Positions 33,925 to 46,499 of a DNA stretch of 64,000 bases are shown piece by piece. The notes beneath the pieces were generated by a model. That model was not told the origin of the DNA. It was given only the letters and a program-made list of their open reading frames with translations, and ran no database searches. The translations under genes were made by a program, and so were the position numbers. Source of the DNA: Odontesthes bonariensis. Lineage: Eukaryota > Chordata > Actinopteri > Atheriniformes > Atherinopsidae. Where the stretch lies: NCBI RefSeq assembly GCF_027942865.1, contig NC_134524.1:3074536-3138535 (forward strand), read 5' to 3'. How positions within the stretch are numbered: the first letter of the stretch is position 1; each line of letters begins with the position of its first letter.

Positions 33925-33934
33925 CCTTAAAAGG
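33925..33934. promoter_or_regulatory. Serum-response element (CArG box) of egr4
   Basis: CCTTAAAAGG is a perfect CC(A/T)6GG box, about 135 bp upstream of the TATA box. A CCGGATG ETS-type site is about 25 bp away (33894-33900). SRF plus ETS partner factors at paired sites drive rapid induction of EGR-family genes, so the layout fits immediate-early control. It is inferred from motif match only. Confidence 0.65.
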
Positions 33935-34293
33935 ACAGGCGGCAGAGCGACGCGAGAGAGGGGAGCTGGGTCTCCCTCACTGCGGCAACAGAGGAGCAGA
34001 GGGAGCTTACACAACCTGGAGGGTGGAGGGGGCATGCAGCAGAGGATGGAGGCTGATGGGGAAACTCAACCAGACTCATTTCTGACCCATTTCAGGAAAC
34101 AGCTGATGTTTTTGGATCTTTCAGCCTCAGTTGGTCAGAGTGTTTGATTTGATTTCTGATGTTTTCCACAAAGAAACTCAGGTTTCCTGCAGTATTTCAG
34201 CATCAGGTTCATTATTTTCTGAGAATCATGAGTCTGTCTGAGATCAGCAGAGATCAGAGGAACCTGCTGCAGCCTGTCGTCACATTGAAGAGC

Positions 34294-36685
34294 CTGAGTT
34301 ATAAATCCTGAGTTATAAATCCTGAGTTATAAATACTGAGTTATAAAGCCTGAGTTATAAATCCTGATTTATAAAGCCTGAGTTATAAAGCCTTGAGTTA
34401 TAAATCCTGAGTTACAAATACTGAGTTATAAAGCCTGAGTTATAAATCCTGAGTTATAAATCCTGAGTTATAAATCCTGAGTTATAAAGCCTGAGTTATA
34501 AATCCTGAGTTATAAATCCTGAGTTATAAAGCCTGAGTTAGAAATCCTGAGTTATAAAGCCTGAGTTACAAATACTGAGTTATAAATCCTGAGTTATAAA
34601 TCCTGAGTTATAAATCCTGAGTTATAAATCCTGAATTATAAATCCTGAGTTATAAAGCCTGAGTTATACAGCCTGAGTTATAAATCCTGAGTTATAAATC
34701 CTGAGTTATAAATCCTGAGTTATAAATCCTGACTTATAAATCCTGAGTTATAAATCCTGAGTTATAAAGCCTGAGTTATAAAGCCTGAGTTATAAAGCCT
34801 GAGTTATAAATCCTGAGTTATAAAGCCTGAGTTATAAATACTGAGTTATAAATCCTGAGTTATAAAGCCTGAGTTATAAATCCTGAGTTATAAAGCCTGA
34901 GTTATAAATCCTGAGTTATAAATCCTGAGTTATAAAGCCTGAGTTATAAATCCTGAGTTATAAATCCTGACTTGTAAATACTGAGTTATAAATCCTGAGT
35001 TATAAATACTGAGTTATAAAGCCTGAGTTATAAATCCTGACTTGTAAATACTGAGTTATAAATCCTGAGTTATAAATCCTGAGTTATAAATCCTGAGTTA
35101 TAAAGCCTGAGTTATAAAGCCTGAGTTATAAATCCTGAGTTATAAAGCCTGAGTTATAAATCCTGAGTTATAAATACTGAGTTATAAATCCTGAGTTATA
35201 AATCCTGAGTTATAAATACTGAGTTATAAATCCTGAGTTATAAAGCCTGAGTTATAAATCCTGAGTTATAAATCCTGAGTTATAAAGCCTGAGTTATAAA
35301 TCCTGAGTTATAAATCCTGAGTTATAAAGCCTGAGTTATAAATACTGAGTTATAAATCCTGAGTTATAAATCCTGAGTTATAAAGCCTGAGTTATAAATC
35401 CTGAGTTATAAATCCTGAGTTATAAATCCTGAGTTATAAATCCTGAGTTATAAAGCCTGAGTTATAAATCCTGAGTTATAAATCCTGAGTTATAAATACT
35501 GAGTTATAAATCCTGACTTGTAAATACTGAGTTATAAATCCTGAGTTATAAATACTGAGTTATAAATCCTGAGTTATAAATCCTGAGTTATAAAGCCTGA
35601 GTTATAAATCCTGAGTTATAAATCCTGAGTTATAAATCCTGAGTTATAAATCCTGAGTTATAAAGCCTGAGTTATAAATCCTGAGTTATAAATCCTGAGT
35701 TATAAATCCTGACTTGTAAATACTGAGTTATAAATCCTGAGTTATAAATACTGAGTTATAAATCCTGAGTTATAAATCCTGAGTTATAAATCCTGAGTTA
35801 TAAAGCCTGAGTTATAAAGCCTGAGTTATAAATCCTGAGTTATAAAGCCTGAGTTATAAATCCTGAGTTATAAATCCTGAGTTATAAATCCTGAGTTATA
35901 AATCCTGAGTTATAAATACTGAGTTATAAATCCTGAGTTATAAAGCCTGAGTTATAAATCCTGAGTTATAAATCCTGAGTTATAAAGCCTGAGTTATAAA
36001 TCCTGAGTTATAAATCCTGAGTTATAAAGCCTGAGTTATAAATCCTGAGTTATAAAGCCTGAGTTATAAATCCTGAGTTATAAAGCCTGAGTTATAAATA
36101 CTGAGTTATAAATCCTGAGTTATAAATCCTGAGTTATAAAGCCTGAGTTATAAATCCTGAGTTATAAATCCTGAGTTATAAATCCTGAGTTATAAAGCCT
36201 GAGTTATAAATCCTGAGTTATAAATCCTGAGTTATAAATCCTGAGTTATAAAACCTGAGTTATAAATACTGAGTTATAAAGCCTGAGTTATAAAGCCTGA
36301 GTTATAAAACCTGAGTTATAAATCCTGAGTTATAAATCCTGAGTTATAAAACCTGAGTTATAAATCCTGAGTTATAAATCCTGAGTTATAAAGCCTGAGT
36401 TATAAATCCTGAGTTATAAATCCTGAGTTATAAATCCTGAGTTATAAAACCTGAGTTATAAATCCTGAGTTATAAAGCCTGAGTTATAAATCCTGAGTTA
36501 TAAATCCTGAGTTATAAATCCTGAGTTATAAAGCCTGAGTTATAAATCCTGAGTTATAAATCCTGAGTTATAAATCCTGAGTTATAAAACCTGAGTTATA
36601 AATCCTGAGTTATAAAGCATGAGTTATAAATCCTGAGTTATAAAGCATGAGTTATAAATACTGAGTTATAAATCCTGAGTTATGG
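34294..36685. repeat. 14-bp minisatellite (unit CTGAGTTATAAATC)
   Basis: About 170 units of CTGAGTTATAAATC with variants ending AAGC, AAAC or AATA. It starts about 370 bp upstream of the egr4 serum-response element. Each unit contains TTATAAA, so the array has a very dense TATA-like content next to a promoter. Confidence 0.97.
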
Positions 36686-37560
36686 GACGGAAGTTAAACT
36701 CCCTCCAGTGTTTGTTGGACCCCTAAAACTCACCTGCATCCATCAACATGACAGTAAAACCTTAAAGCATCGTGAATCTGTGGAGGAGCAGCAGATCATA
36801 GTCCTGAGCAGAGTTACCCCTAAGCCTAACTTCAGCCACCGGTTCTGCCACAACATGATGGAAATGACTGACATACAGGTATCAGATAGAAAAGCTTTTA
36901 TGAAAAATGATGACAACTTGAACACTTTTCCACTTTTGACACAGGACCCAGAGGTTTCCAGTTTATTTAGTTAATTTTCTAACTTAAACAAGGATTGTGT
37001 ATGTATATAACCTTTCTCTTTCACTGAACCCTAAGGTAACAGGACCAGGCTGTGTCACAGGACTGCACGGACTTTACATGCCACATTTTCAAAAATTCAT
37101 TTTTTATTCATTTTTTTATAATAAAGTTAATAATTTCAACAATCAGTGGGTGTTTATAACCTTTCTCTTTGACTGAACTCTAACCACAAGCTAACAGGAC
37201 CAGGCGGTGTCACAGGACTGCACGCCTAACCATGACCAGGATTCCCATTCCACATTTTGAAAAATTAACATTAATCTTTAATATATTTTGAATAAAATGT
37301 GATAATTGTTCTTCCGCTCTCCCTTCTTTTGCAGCACATAACACACACCGGTATGGACCCTGGGTCTATTGCACCCACTTGAAACACAACTCAAAATCGC
37401 ACAGAGTTTCCCACGACCTCCTGAGTTACTCCAAGACCAATGCAACTACACGCGGCAACTACCAGCCAGGTCTTGAGTTGAGAGTGCACCCCCCTGGCTC
37501 CTACACCAAACTCCATAACGGCGGTTCAGACACGTAGGATGGGAGCCACTGAGTAAAGAC
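36686..37560. other. Unique spacer with an imperfect internal duplication
   Basis: No gene recognised. Two related stretches (about 36995-37105 and 37150-37255) share TATAACCTTTCTCTTT, ACAGGACCAGGC and GTGTCACAGGACTGCACG, so part was duplicated long ago. A plus-strand frame of 88 codons at 36708-36974 has no recognisable domain and I do not call it a gene. Confidence 0.5.
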
Positions 37561-37566
37561 TCCTAA

Positions 37567-40500
37567 TACCCTGAGCTGGGTTACCCCTAACCCTGAGCAG
37601 AGTTACCCTAACCCTGAGCAGAGTTACCCTAACCCTGAGCAGAGTTACCCTGAGCAGAGTTACCCTAACCCTGAGCAGAGTTACCCTAACCCTGAGCAGA
37701 GTTACCCTAACCCTGAGCAGAGTTACCCTAACCCTGAGCAGAGTTACCCTGAGCAGAGTTACCCTAACCCTGAGCAGAGTTACCCTAACCCTGAGCAGAG
37801 TTACCCTAACCCTGAGCAGAGTTACCCTAACCCTGAGCAGAGTTACCCTGAGCAGAGTTACCCTGAGCAGAGTTACCCTAACCCTGGGCAGAATTACCCT
37901 GAGCAGAGTTACCCTAACCCTGGGCAGAGTTACCCTGAGCAGAGTTACCCTGAGCAGAGTTACCCTAACCCTGGGCAGAGTTACCCTAACCCTGAGCAGA
38001 GTTACCCTGAGCAGAGTTACCCTAACCCTGAGCAGAGTTACCCTAACCCTGAGCAGAGTTACCCTGAGCAGAGTTACCCTAACCCTGAGCTGGGTTACCC
38101 TAACCCTGAGCAGAGTTACCCTGAGCAGAGTTATCCTAACCCTGAGCAGAGTTACCCTAACCCTGAGCAGAGTTACCCTGAGCAGAGTTACCCTGAGCAG
38201 AGTTACCCTAACCCTGGGCAGAGTTACCCTAACCCTGAGCAGAGTTACCCTGAGCAGAGTTACCCTAACCCTGAGCAGAGTTACCCTGAGCAGAGTTACC
38301 CTAACCCTGAGCAGAGTTACCCTGAGCAGAGTTACCCTAACCCTGAGCTGGGTTACCCCTAAACCTGAGCTGGGTTACCCCTAAACCTGAGCTGGGTTAC
38401 CCTAACCCTGAGCTGGGTTACCCCTAACCCTGAGCAGAGTTACCCTAACCCTGAGCAGAGTTACCCTAACCCTGAGCTGGGTTACCCTAACCCTGAGCAG
38501 AGTTACCCTGAGCAGAGTTACCCTAACCCTGAGCAGAGTTACCCTAACCCTGAGCAGAGTTACCCTGAGCAGAGTTACCCTAACCCTGAGCAGAGTTACC
38601 CTAACCCTGAGCAGAGTTACCCTGAGCAGAGTTACCCTAACCCTGAGCAGAGTTACCCTGAGCAGAGTTACCCTAACCCTTAGCAGAGTTACCCTAACCC
38701 TGAGCAGAGTTACCCTGAGCAGAGTTACCCTAACCCTGAGCAGAGTTACCCTGAGCAGAGTTACCCTAACCCTTAGCAGAGTTACCCTAACCCTGAGCAG
38801 AGTTACCCTAACCCTTAGCAGAGTTACCCTAACCCTGAGCAGAGTTACCCTGAGCAGAGTTACCCTAACCCTGAGCAGAGTTACCCTGAGCAGAGTTACC
38901 CTAACCCTGAGCAGAGTTACCCTAACCCTGAGCAGAGTTACCCTGAGCAGAGTTACCCTGAGCAGAGTTACCCTAACCCTGAGCAGAGTTACCCTAACCC
39001 TGAGCAGAGTTACCCTAACCCTTAGCAGAGTTACCCTAACCTGAGCAGAGTTACCCTAACCCTGAGCAGAGTTACCCTAACCCTGAGCAGAGTTACCCTA
39101 ACCCTGAGCAGAGTTACCCTAACCCTTAGCAGAGTTACCCTAACCCTGAGCAGAGTTACCCTAACCCTGAGCAGAGTTACCCTGAGCAGAGTTACCCTAA
39201 CCCTGAGCAGAGTTACCCTGAGCAGAGTTACCCTGAGCAGAGTTACCCTAACCCTGAGCAGAGTTACCCTGAGCAGAGTTACCCTAACCCTGAGCAGAGT
39301 TACCCTGAGCAGAGTTACCCTGAGCAGAGTTACCCTGAGCAGAGTTACCCTAACCCTGAGCAGAGTTACCCTGAGCAGAGTTACCCTAACCCTGAGCAGA
39401 GTTACCCTGAGCAGAGTTACCCTAACCCTTAGCAGAGTTACCCTAACCCTGAGCAGAGTTACCCTGAGCAGAGTTACCCTAACCCTGAGCAGAGTTACCC
39501 TGAGCAGAGTTACCCTAACCCTTAGCAGAGTTACCCTAACCCTGAGCAGAGTTACCCTAACCCTTAGCAGAGTTACCCTAACCCTGAGCAGAGTTACCCT
39601 GAGCAGAGTTACCCTAACCCTGAGCAGAGTTACCCTGAGCAGAGTTACCCTGAGCAGAGTTACCCTAACCCTGAGCAGAGTTACCCTGAGCAGAGTTACC
39701 CTGAGCAGAGTTACCCTGAGCAGAGTTACCCTAACCCTGAGCAGAGTTACCCTAACCCTGAGCAGAGTTACCCTAACCCTTAGCAGAGTTACCCTAACCC
39801 TGAGCAGAGTTACCCTAACCCTGAGCAGAGTTACCCTAACCCTGAGCAGAGTTACCCTGAGCAGAGTTACCCTGAGCAGAGTTACCCTGAGCAGAGTTAC
39901 CCTAACCCTGAGCAGAGTTACCCTAACCCTGAGCAGAGTTACCCTAACCCTGGGCAGAGTTACCCTAACCCTGAGCAGAGTTACCCTAACCCTGAGCAGA
40001 GTTACCCTAATCCTGAGCAGAGTTACCCTGAGCAGAGTTACCCTAACCCTGAGCAGAGTTACCCTAACCCTGAGCAGAGTTACCCTAACCCTGAGCAGAG
40101 TTACCCTGAGCAGAGTTACCCCTAACCCTGAGCAGAGTTACCCTAACCCTTAGCAGAGTTACCCTAACCCTGAGTAGAGTTACCCTAACCCTGAGCAGAG
40201 TTACCCTGAGCAGAGTTACCCTAACCCTGAGCAGAGTTACCCTGAGCAGAGTTACCCTGAGCAGAGTTACCCTGAGCAGAGTTACCCTAACCCTGAGCAG
40301 AGTTACCCTGAGCAGAGTTACCCTGAGCAGAGTTACCCTGAGCAGAGTTACCCTAACTCTGAGCAGAGTTACCCTAACCCTGAGCAGAGTTACCCTAACC
40401 CTGAGCAGAGTTACCCTAACCCTGAGCAGAGTTACCCTAACTCTGAGCAGAGTTACCCTAACCCTGAGCAGAGTTACCCTAACCCTGAGCAGAGTTACCC

Positions 40501-41456
40501 TAACCCTGAGCAGAGTTACCCTAACCCTGAGTAGAGTTACCCTGAGCAGAGTTACCCTGAGCAGAGTTACCCTAACCCTGAGTAGAGTTACCCTGAGCAG
40601 AGTTACCCTGAGCAGAGTTACCCTAACCCTGAGCAGAGTTACCCTGAGCAGAGTTACCCTGAGCAGAGTTACCCTGAGTAGAGTTACCCTAACCCTGAGC
40701 AGAGTTACCCTGAGCAGAGTTACCCTGAGCAGAGTTACCCTGAGCAGAGTTACCCTAACCCTGAGCAGAGTTACCCTGAGTAGAGTTACCCTGAGCAGAG
40801 TTACCCTGAGTAGAGTTACCCTGAGCAGAGTTACCCTGAGTAGAGTTACCCTAACCCTGAGCAGAGTTACCCTGAGCAGAGTTACCCTGAGCAGAGTTAC
40901 CCTGAGCAGAGTTACCCTAACCCTGAGCAGAGTTACCCTAACCCTGAGCAGAGTTACCCCTAACCCTTAGCAGAGTTACCCTAACCCTGAGCAGAGTTAC
41001 CCTAACCCTGAGCAGAGTTACCCTGAGCAGAGTTACCCTGAGCAGAGTTACCCTGAGCAGAGTTACCCTAACCCTGAGCAGAGTTACCCTAACCCTGAGC
41101 AGAGTTACCCTAACCCTGAGCAGAGTTACCCTGAGCAGAGTTACCCTTAGCAGAGTTACCCTGAGCAGAGTTACCCTAACCCTGAGCAGAGTTACCCTAA
41201 CCCTGAGCAGAGTTACCCTAACCCTGAGCAGAGTTACCCTGAGCAGAGTTACCCTAACCCTGGGCAGAGTTACCCTAACCCTGAGCAGAGTTACCCTAAC
41301 CCTGAGCAGAGTTACCCTAACCCTGAGCAGAGTTACCCTAACCCTGAGCAGAGTTACCCTAACCCTGGGAAGAGTTACCCTAACCCTGAGCAGAGTTACC
41401 CTAACCCTGAGCAGAGTTACCCTAACCCTGAGCAGAGTTACCCCTAACCCTAACCC
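37567..41456. repeat. 15/21-bp minisatellite with CCCTAA-like units
   Basis: Units GAGCAGAGTTACCCTAACCCT (21 bp) and GAGCAGAGTTACCCT (15 bp) mix along about 3.9 kb. The longer unit includes CCCTAACCC, resembling the vertebrate telomere repeat, and the right end reads CCCCTAACCCTAACCCC. It is not a true telomere tract because the perfect hexamer is not iterated. Minus-strand frames rich in TLLRVRV are repeat artefacts. Confidence 0.96.
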
Positions 41457-41645
41457 CGCCCTCAGACCAGCAGTTCGGTGACCTTTCAGGGGGACGTGAC
41501 CCCCAGCTTTGGAACCACTGAATCCAGCAGCAACATGCTGATCAATAATCTGATTCTGATCAGTCTGTTTTCTGTGGGACAACACCTGCAGAGTGGCAGA
41601 CTGTTCCCATGGAGACCGTGCTCCAGCTGCAGGGATCACGCTGCT

Positions 41646-43901
41646 CAGCTGCTCCGTCAGTCTGTGATGGAGCTCAGCTGCTCCGTCAGTCTGTGATGGA
41701 GCTCTGCTTCTCCACCAGTCTGTGATGGAGCTCAGCTGCTCCGTCAGTCTGTGATGGAGCTCAGCTTCTCCGTCAGTCTGTGATGGAGCTCAGATGGAGC
41801 TCAGCTTCTCCGTCAGTCTGTGATGGAGCTCAGATGGAGCTCAGCTTCTCCACCAGTCTGTGATGGAGCTCAGATGGAGCTCAGCTTCTCCGTCAGTCTG
41901 TGATGGAGCTCAGCTTCTCCGTCAGTCTGTGATGGAGCTCAGCTTCTCCGTCAGTCTGTGATGGAGCTCAGATGGAGCTCAGCTTCTCCGTCAGTCTGTG
42001 ATGGAGCTCAGCTGCTCCGTCAGTCTGTGATGGAGCTCAGCTTCTCCGTCAGTCTGTGATGGAGCTCAGATGGAGCTCAGCTTCTCCGTCAGTCTGTGAT
42101 GGAGCTCAGCTTCTCCGTCAGTCTGTGATGGAGCTCAGCTTCTCCGTCAGTCTGTGATGGAGCTCAGATGGAGCTCAGCTTCTCCGTCAGTCTGTGATGG
42201 AGCTCAGCTGCTCCGTCAGTCTGTGATGGAGCTCAGCTGCTCCGTCAGTCTGTGATGGAGCTCAGCTTCTCCTTCAGTCTGTGATGGAGCTCAGCTTCTC
42301 CGTCAGTCTGTGATGGAGCTCAGATGGAGCTCAGCTTCTCCACCAGTCTGTGATGGAGCTCAGATGGAGCTCAGCTTCTCCACCAGTCTGTGATGGAGCT
42401 CAGCTGCTCCGTCAGTCTGTGATGGAGCTCAGATGGAGCTCAGCTTCTCCGTCAGTCTGTGATGGAGCTCAGATGGAGCTCAGCTTCTCCTTCAGTCTGT
42501 GATGGAGCTCAGCTTCTCCGTCAGTCTGTGATGGAGCTCTGCTGCTCCTTCAGTCTGTGATGGAGCTCAGCTTCTCCTCCGTCAGTCTGTGATGGAGCTC
42601 AGGTTCTCCTCCGTCAGTCTGTGATGGAGCTCAGCTTCTCCTCCGTCAGTCTGTGATGGAGCTCAGCTTCTCCATCAGTCTGTGATGGAGCTCAGCTGCT
42701 CCGTCAGTCTGTGATGGAGCTCAGCTTCTCCATCAGTCTGTGATGGAGCTCAGCTGCTCCGTCAGTCTGTGATGGAGCTCAGCTTCTCCTTCAGTCTGTG
42801 ATGGAGCTCTGCTTCTCCGTCAGTCTGTGATGGAGCTCAGCTTCTCCTCCAGTCTGTGATGGAGCTCAGCTTCTCCGTCAGTCTGTGATGGAGCTCAGCT
42901 TCTCCTTCAGTCTGTGATGGACCTCAGCTTCTCCGTCAGTCTGTGATGGAGCTCAGCTTCTCCTTCAGTCTGTGATGGAGCTCAGCTTCTCCTTCAGTCT
43001 GTGATGGACCTCAGCTTCTCCGTCAGTCTGTGATGGAGCTCAGCTTCTCCGTCAGTCTGTGATGGAGCTCAGATGGAGCTCAGCTTCTCCGTCAGTCTGT
43101 GATGGAGCTCAGCTTCTCCGTCAGTCTGTGATGGAGCTCAGCTGCTCCGTCAGTCTGTGATGGAGCTCAGCTTCTCCGTCAGTCTGTGATGGAGCTCAGC
43201 TTCTCCGTCAGTCTGTGATGGAGCTCAGCTGCTCCGTCAGTCTGTGATGGAGCTCAGCTTCTCCGTCAGTCTGTGATGGAGCTCTTCTGCTCCGTCAGTC
43301 TGTGATGGAGCTCAGCTTCTCCGTCAGTCTGTGATGGAGCTCTTCTGCTCCGTCAGTCTGTGATGGAGCTCAGCTTCTCCGTCAGTCTGTGATGGAGCTC
43401 AGCTTCTCCGTCAGTCTGTGATGGAGCTCAGCTGCTCCGTCAGTCTGTGATGGAGCTCAGCTTCTCCGTCAGTCTGTGATGGAGCTCTTCTGCTCCGTCA
43501 GTCTGTGATGGAGCTCAGCTTCTCCGTCAGTCTGTGATGGAGCTCAGCTTCTCCGTCAGTCTGTGATGGAGCTCTGCTTCTCCGTCAGTCTGTGATGGAG
43601 CTCAGATGGAGCTCAGCTGCTCCGTCAGTCTGTGATGGAGCTCAGATGGAGCTCAGCTGCTCCGTCAGTCTGTGATGGAGCTCAGATGGAGCTCAGCTTC
43701 TCCGTCAGTCTGTGATGGAGCTCAGATGGAGCTCAGCTGCTCCGTCAGTCTGTGATGGAGCTCAGATGGAGCTCAGCTGCTCCGTCAGTCTGTGATGGAG
43801 CTCAGATGGAGCTCAGCTGCTCCGTCAGTCTGTGATGGAGCTCAGCTTCTCCTCCGTCAGTCTGTGATGGAGCTCAGCTTCTCCGTCAGTCTGTGATGGA
43901 G
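41646..43901. repeat. 29-bp minisatellite (CTCAGCTTCTCCGTCAG...)
   Basis: Units of CTCAGCTTCTCCGTCAG plus TCTGTGATGGAG, 29 bp, about 70 copies. Some carry an 11-base insertion (CTCAGATGGAG) that makes a 40-bp unit. Common variants are CTGCTCC, TTCTCCTCC and CACCAG. No gene. Confidence 0.96.
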
Positions 43902-43915
43902 ACTCCGGAGGATCG

Positions 43916-44110
43916 TTGAACCTCAGATTCAGGAGGAGCAGAGTCGATTTCTTCCAGGGTCGTAGGAGGCCCCGGGTCAGAACCAGAACTCTCTGGAGGG
44001 ATTATATATCCCATCAGGCCTGGGAACGCCTCGGGATCCTCCAGGGGGAGCTGGAGAGGGATGTCTGGGTTTACCTGCTGGAACCGACCTCTCAGAGGAA
44101 GATGATACAT
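43916..44110 (+). pseudogene. Non-LTR retrotransposon (LINE) reverse-transcriptase tail
   Basis: Plus-strand frame reads RRPRVRTRTLWRDYISHQAWERLG...GELERDVWVYLL, the familiar C-terminal end of fish LINE polymerases, just before their 3' end. The rest of the element is absent. It begins at the edge of the 29-bp array, which may have truncated it. Confidence 0.65.
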
Positions 44111-44984
44111 AAATGTGAAAATAAAGTCTTAAAACAAGGTAACAGGCCACCTTCAAACTGCCAGATAAACATAAAACTTCTAAAAATGTAAAAAAAAACA
44201 AAAAACATGCACAACTAAAGCGCCCCTCAGCAGCATCTAGTGGCCAACAGAGGAACTGCAGCTTTAATTCACCAGTTAAATTCTGACAAATATCCAGAGT
44301 TCAGTGTTTCTCCTGTTTGTTACAGACGGTAATTCAGACGGGTTTGTTTGGGGATCATCTGAAATGGACCCACAAAACTGTCCAAAGGGCTGAAGTGAGA
44401 TTTACAGAGTAAATGTTTGAGCTGCTGCTCAGTGATCTTTAAACCATACCAGTCAGATAAATGTCTGGGCTTCAGTTCACATGTTATGTTCATTTCGCTT
44501 ATTTTAAAACTGTATTCTCTGAATGTAATTTAATATAATATAATATAATATAATATAATATAATATAATATAATAACAAAGTATGCTGTAAATTATTATA
44601 TTAAAGTACTAATTCTTATTCTTAGAAATGTGTGAAAAGTTTGACTGATCATACAATCATATAAATAACAACATGTTACTGATATATTGTCTGAATATTT
44701 GTGCCATTTTTACAATAAATATTTATAATTCTTATGAAACAAACTTTATTTTACTGATCAAACATGCAAATTAGTTCATAGGCAGCCGTGCACTAAGAAT
44801 ACTTTAAGTTGTTCCGCTTTAACACACAAAAATATAATAAATCCACTTCAAATTCTGCTTTTTCTACAATTTAATGAATAAACTGAGAAGAAAAGTAGCT
44901 GTTCCAGCATCTGAACCTCAGGTTAACTGATCATTCTCACACTTTAAGTGTCCCGAGGATCAGTCTGACTGCAGCTACACTCAG
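44111..44984. other. AT-rich intergenic sequence
   Basis: No gene seen. It contains a TAATA microsatellite at about 44529-44575 and otherwise AT-rich unique text. Confidence 0.5.
44529..44575. repeat. TAATA microsatellite
   Basis: Nine or so uninterrupted five-base units (ATAAT). Confidence 0.9.
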
Positions 44985-45090
44985 ACCTGATGGAGGTTAA
45001 TAAACTTCGTCAGGGCAGACCCTGCTGATGGAAAACATCCCCACAGAATGATGCTGCCGCCACCATGCTTCACTGTGGGGGGGCTGGGAG
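44985..45090 (-). pseudogene. Tc1/mariner transposase fragment
   Basis: Minus strand has the GTGAAGCATGGTGG-CGGCAGCATCATTCTGTGGGGATG signature found in Tc1-like transposases (VKHGGGS...WGCF region). The reading frame is broken and only this part is recognisable. An old, decayed copy. Confidence 0.65.
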
Positions 45091-45206
45091 GTGTCGTCAC
45101 CCTCTGACTGCACACAGGTGAACTTAACTGAAGTCACTGTGTTCCATCAGATCTTTTCTCTTCAGCTCCATTAAATGGAATCCCCAAACCTTTTATCTGA
45201 ATTACA

Positions 45207-45898
45207 CAGATACTACGCGGTCGCTTAGGGCCCCCACGCCGCCAGGGGGCCCCAGAGAGCACCGAGACGTTGTGATAAAAAAGTAAATATATACATGAAA
45301 TTAATATAACATTGAATAATTTAAACGAAATTGTATTACACCAGAAAAAATAATAATAATTTTGACAAAATACTAATACTAGGTTAATTTATGCCTCCTG
45401 TTGGCTGCTGCCACCGTTGGGCAAATTTATTTAAGTATTGTATTTATTATTTAAGTATTTAATTTTGATTACAACTTTATTTTTCTGTAAGATAATGTGA
45501 ATGTCATTTGAGTCTATTTTGTGTTTGGATTTTGAATATTTTGCACACCATTGCACATCTGAAAGAAATTAAACTATTTAACGTGTTTACTATAAACGCA
45601 GTCTCCAGCCTGCTGATGTTACTTTCAAATAGTTAAATTAATGAGCCATACTTATACATCACTCTTTATGTAGAAGTTAATTAAACCATAGTTATGAGTT
45701 TCCTATCCCTTTAAGGTTTAAAAACAAGAATGACACCTGTATAATGTTAGATGATTACAAATAATGCTAATGATTGTGGGTCCGTTACACACATAACAGT
45801 GTAGCCTGTGGAATAATGAGGCATCTGGAGCTGAGGTGATGGTAGGGGGGCCCCAATGGAAATTCTGCTCAAGGCCCCATAAAGGCTTGGGCCGGCCC
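45207..45898. mobile_element. hAT-type element, left end truncated
   Basis: The right end (…GGCTTGGGCCGGCCCTG) is the mirror of the CAGGGCCGGCCC ends of a hAT family common in fish. The left side begins inside the element (CTACGCGGTCGCTTAGGGCCCCC) without the CAGGGCCGG terminus. No target duplication can be scored. Family by memory of the end motif, so moderate confidence. Confidence 0.5.
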
Positions 45899-45899
45899 T

Positions 45900-46460
45900 G
45901 CAAAGCACCGAACCTTCAGAAGGCAGAGCCTCGTTCGTACGTCTCTCTGAGCTGTGACCGCCTCAGCCTGCTGACTCTCACCTGAAACAACAGAACCAGC
46001 ACCTGCTCACGCAGTGTTCCTCCTTCAGCTGCGGGAGCCGCTTACGTTTGAGTGTTTTTTTACGCAGACTGACGGAAACACGACGACTCAGTCAGCGCCG
46101 GCAGCACGCGACCAGCCGGGCGGCGAGGCTGCAGCGTGAGCAACCAGCCGACGAGGAGAGAAACCCAGCTTCCACGAACGTGTGAAGAGACTATATCAAG
46201 ACAGATGATGGAGCAATGTGTGTGTGGGCGAAGCCAGGGAGACTGTTGCCATGGCGCTGTGCCACCTCCTGCTCCCTCCACCTGTTACCAACAACACTGC
46301 GATGGATACAGAAACGTGTTCAGAGCCCCGTGGCGTCAGAAAATCCTCGGCCTTCAGTTTCTGTCGTCTGCAGCCACTGACTCACACTTTGTTCATTTAA
46401 GGGACCAGTTTTAGATTTCCACCACCATCAGAAGGCGTCTGACTGCTGCCAGACTCACTC
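45900..46460. other. Unique intergenic sequence, no gene recognised
   Basis: Ordinary base composition. Several short open frames on both strands overlap each other and show no domain or signal. I see nothing to annotate. Confidence 0.4.
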
Positions 46461-46499
46461 TGCATGCAAAGACGCAAACAAGGCCTTCTGATTCTGCTC

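Noticed and set aside
36708..36974. 88-codon plus-strand frame between arrays
   Set aside because: No domain, no splice signals in phase with a neighbour, and an opposite-strand frame of similar size overlaps it.
37567..41456. Interstitial telomere
   Set aside because: TTAGGG is not iterated; only one or two hexamers occur per unit.
40938..41639. Minus-strand frame rich in TLLRVRV
   Set aside because: Translation of the 15/21-bp array, both lengths being multiples of three. No other domain.
46060..46414. Short overlapping frames of 60-92 codons
   Set aside because: Both strands are open in parts by chance; no conserved motif or start context supports a gene.
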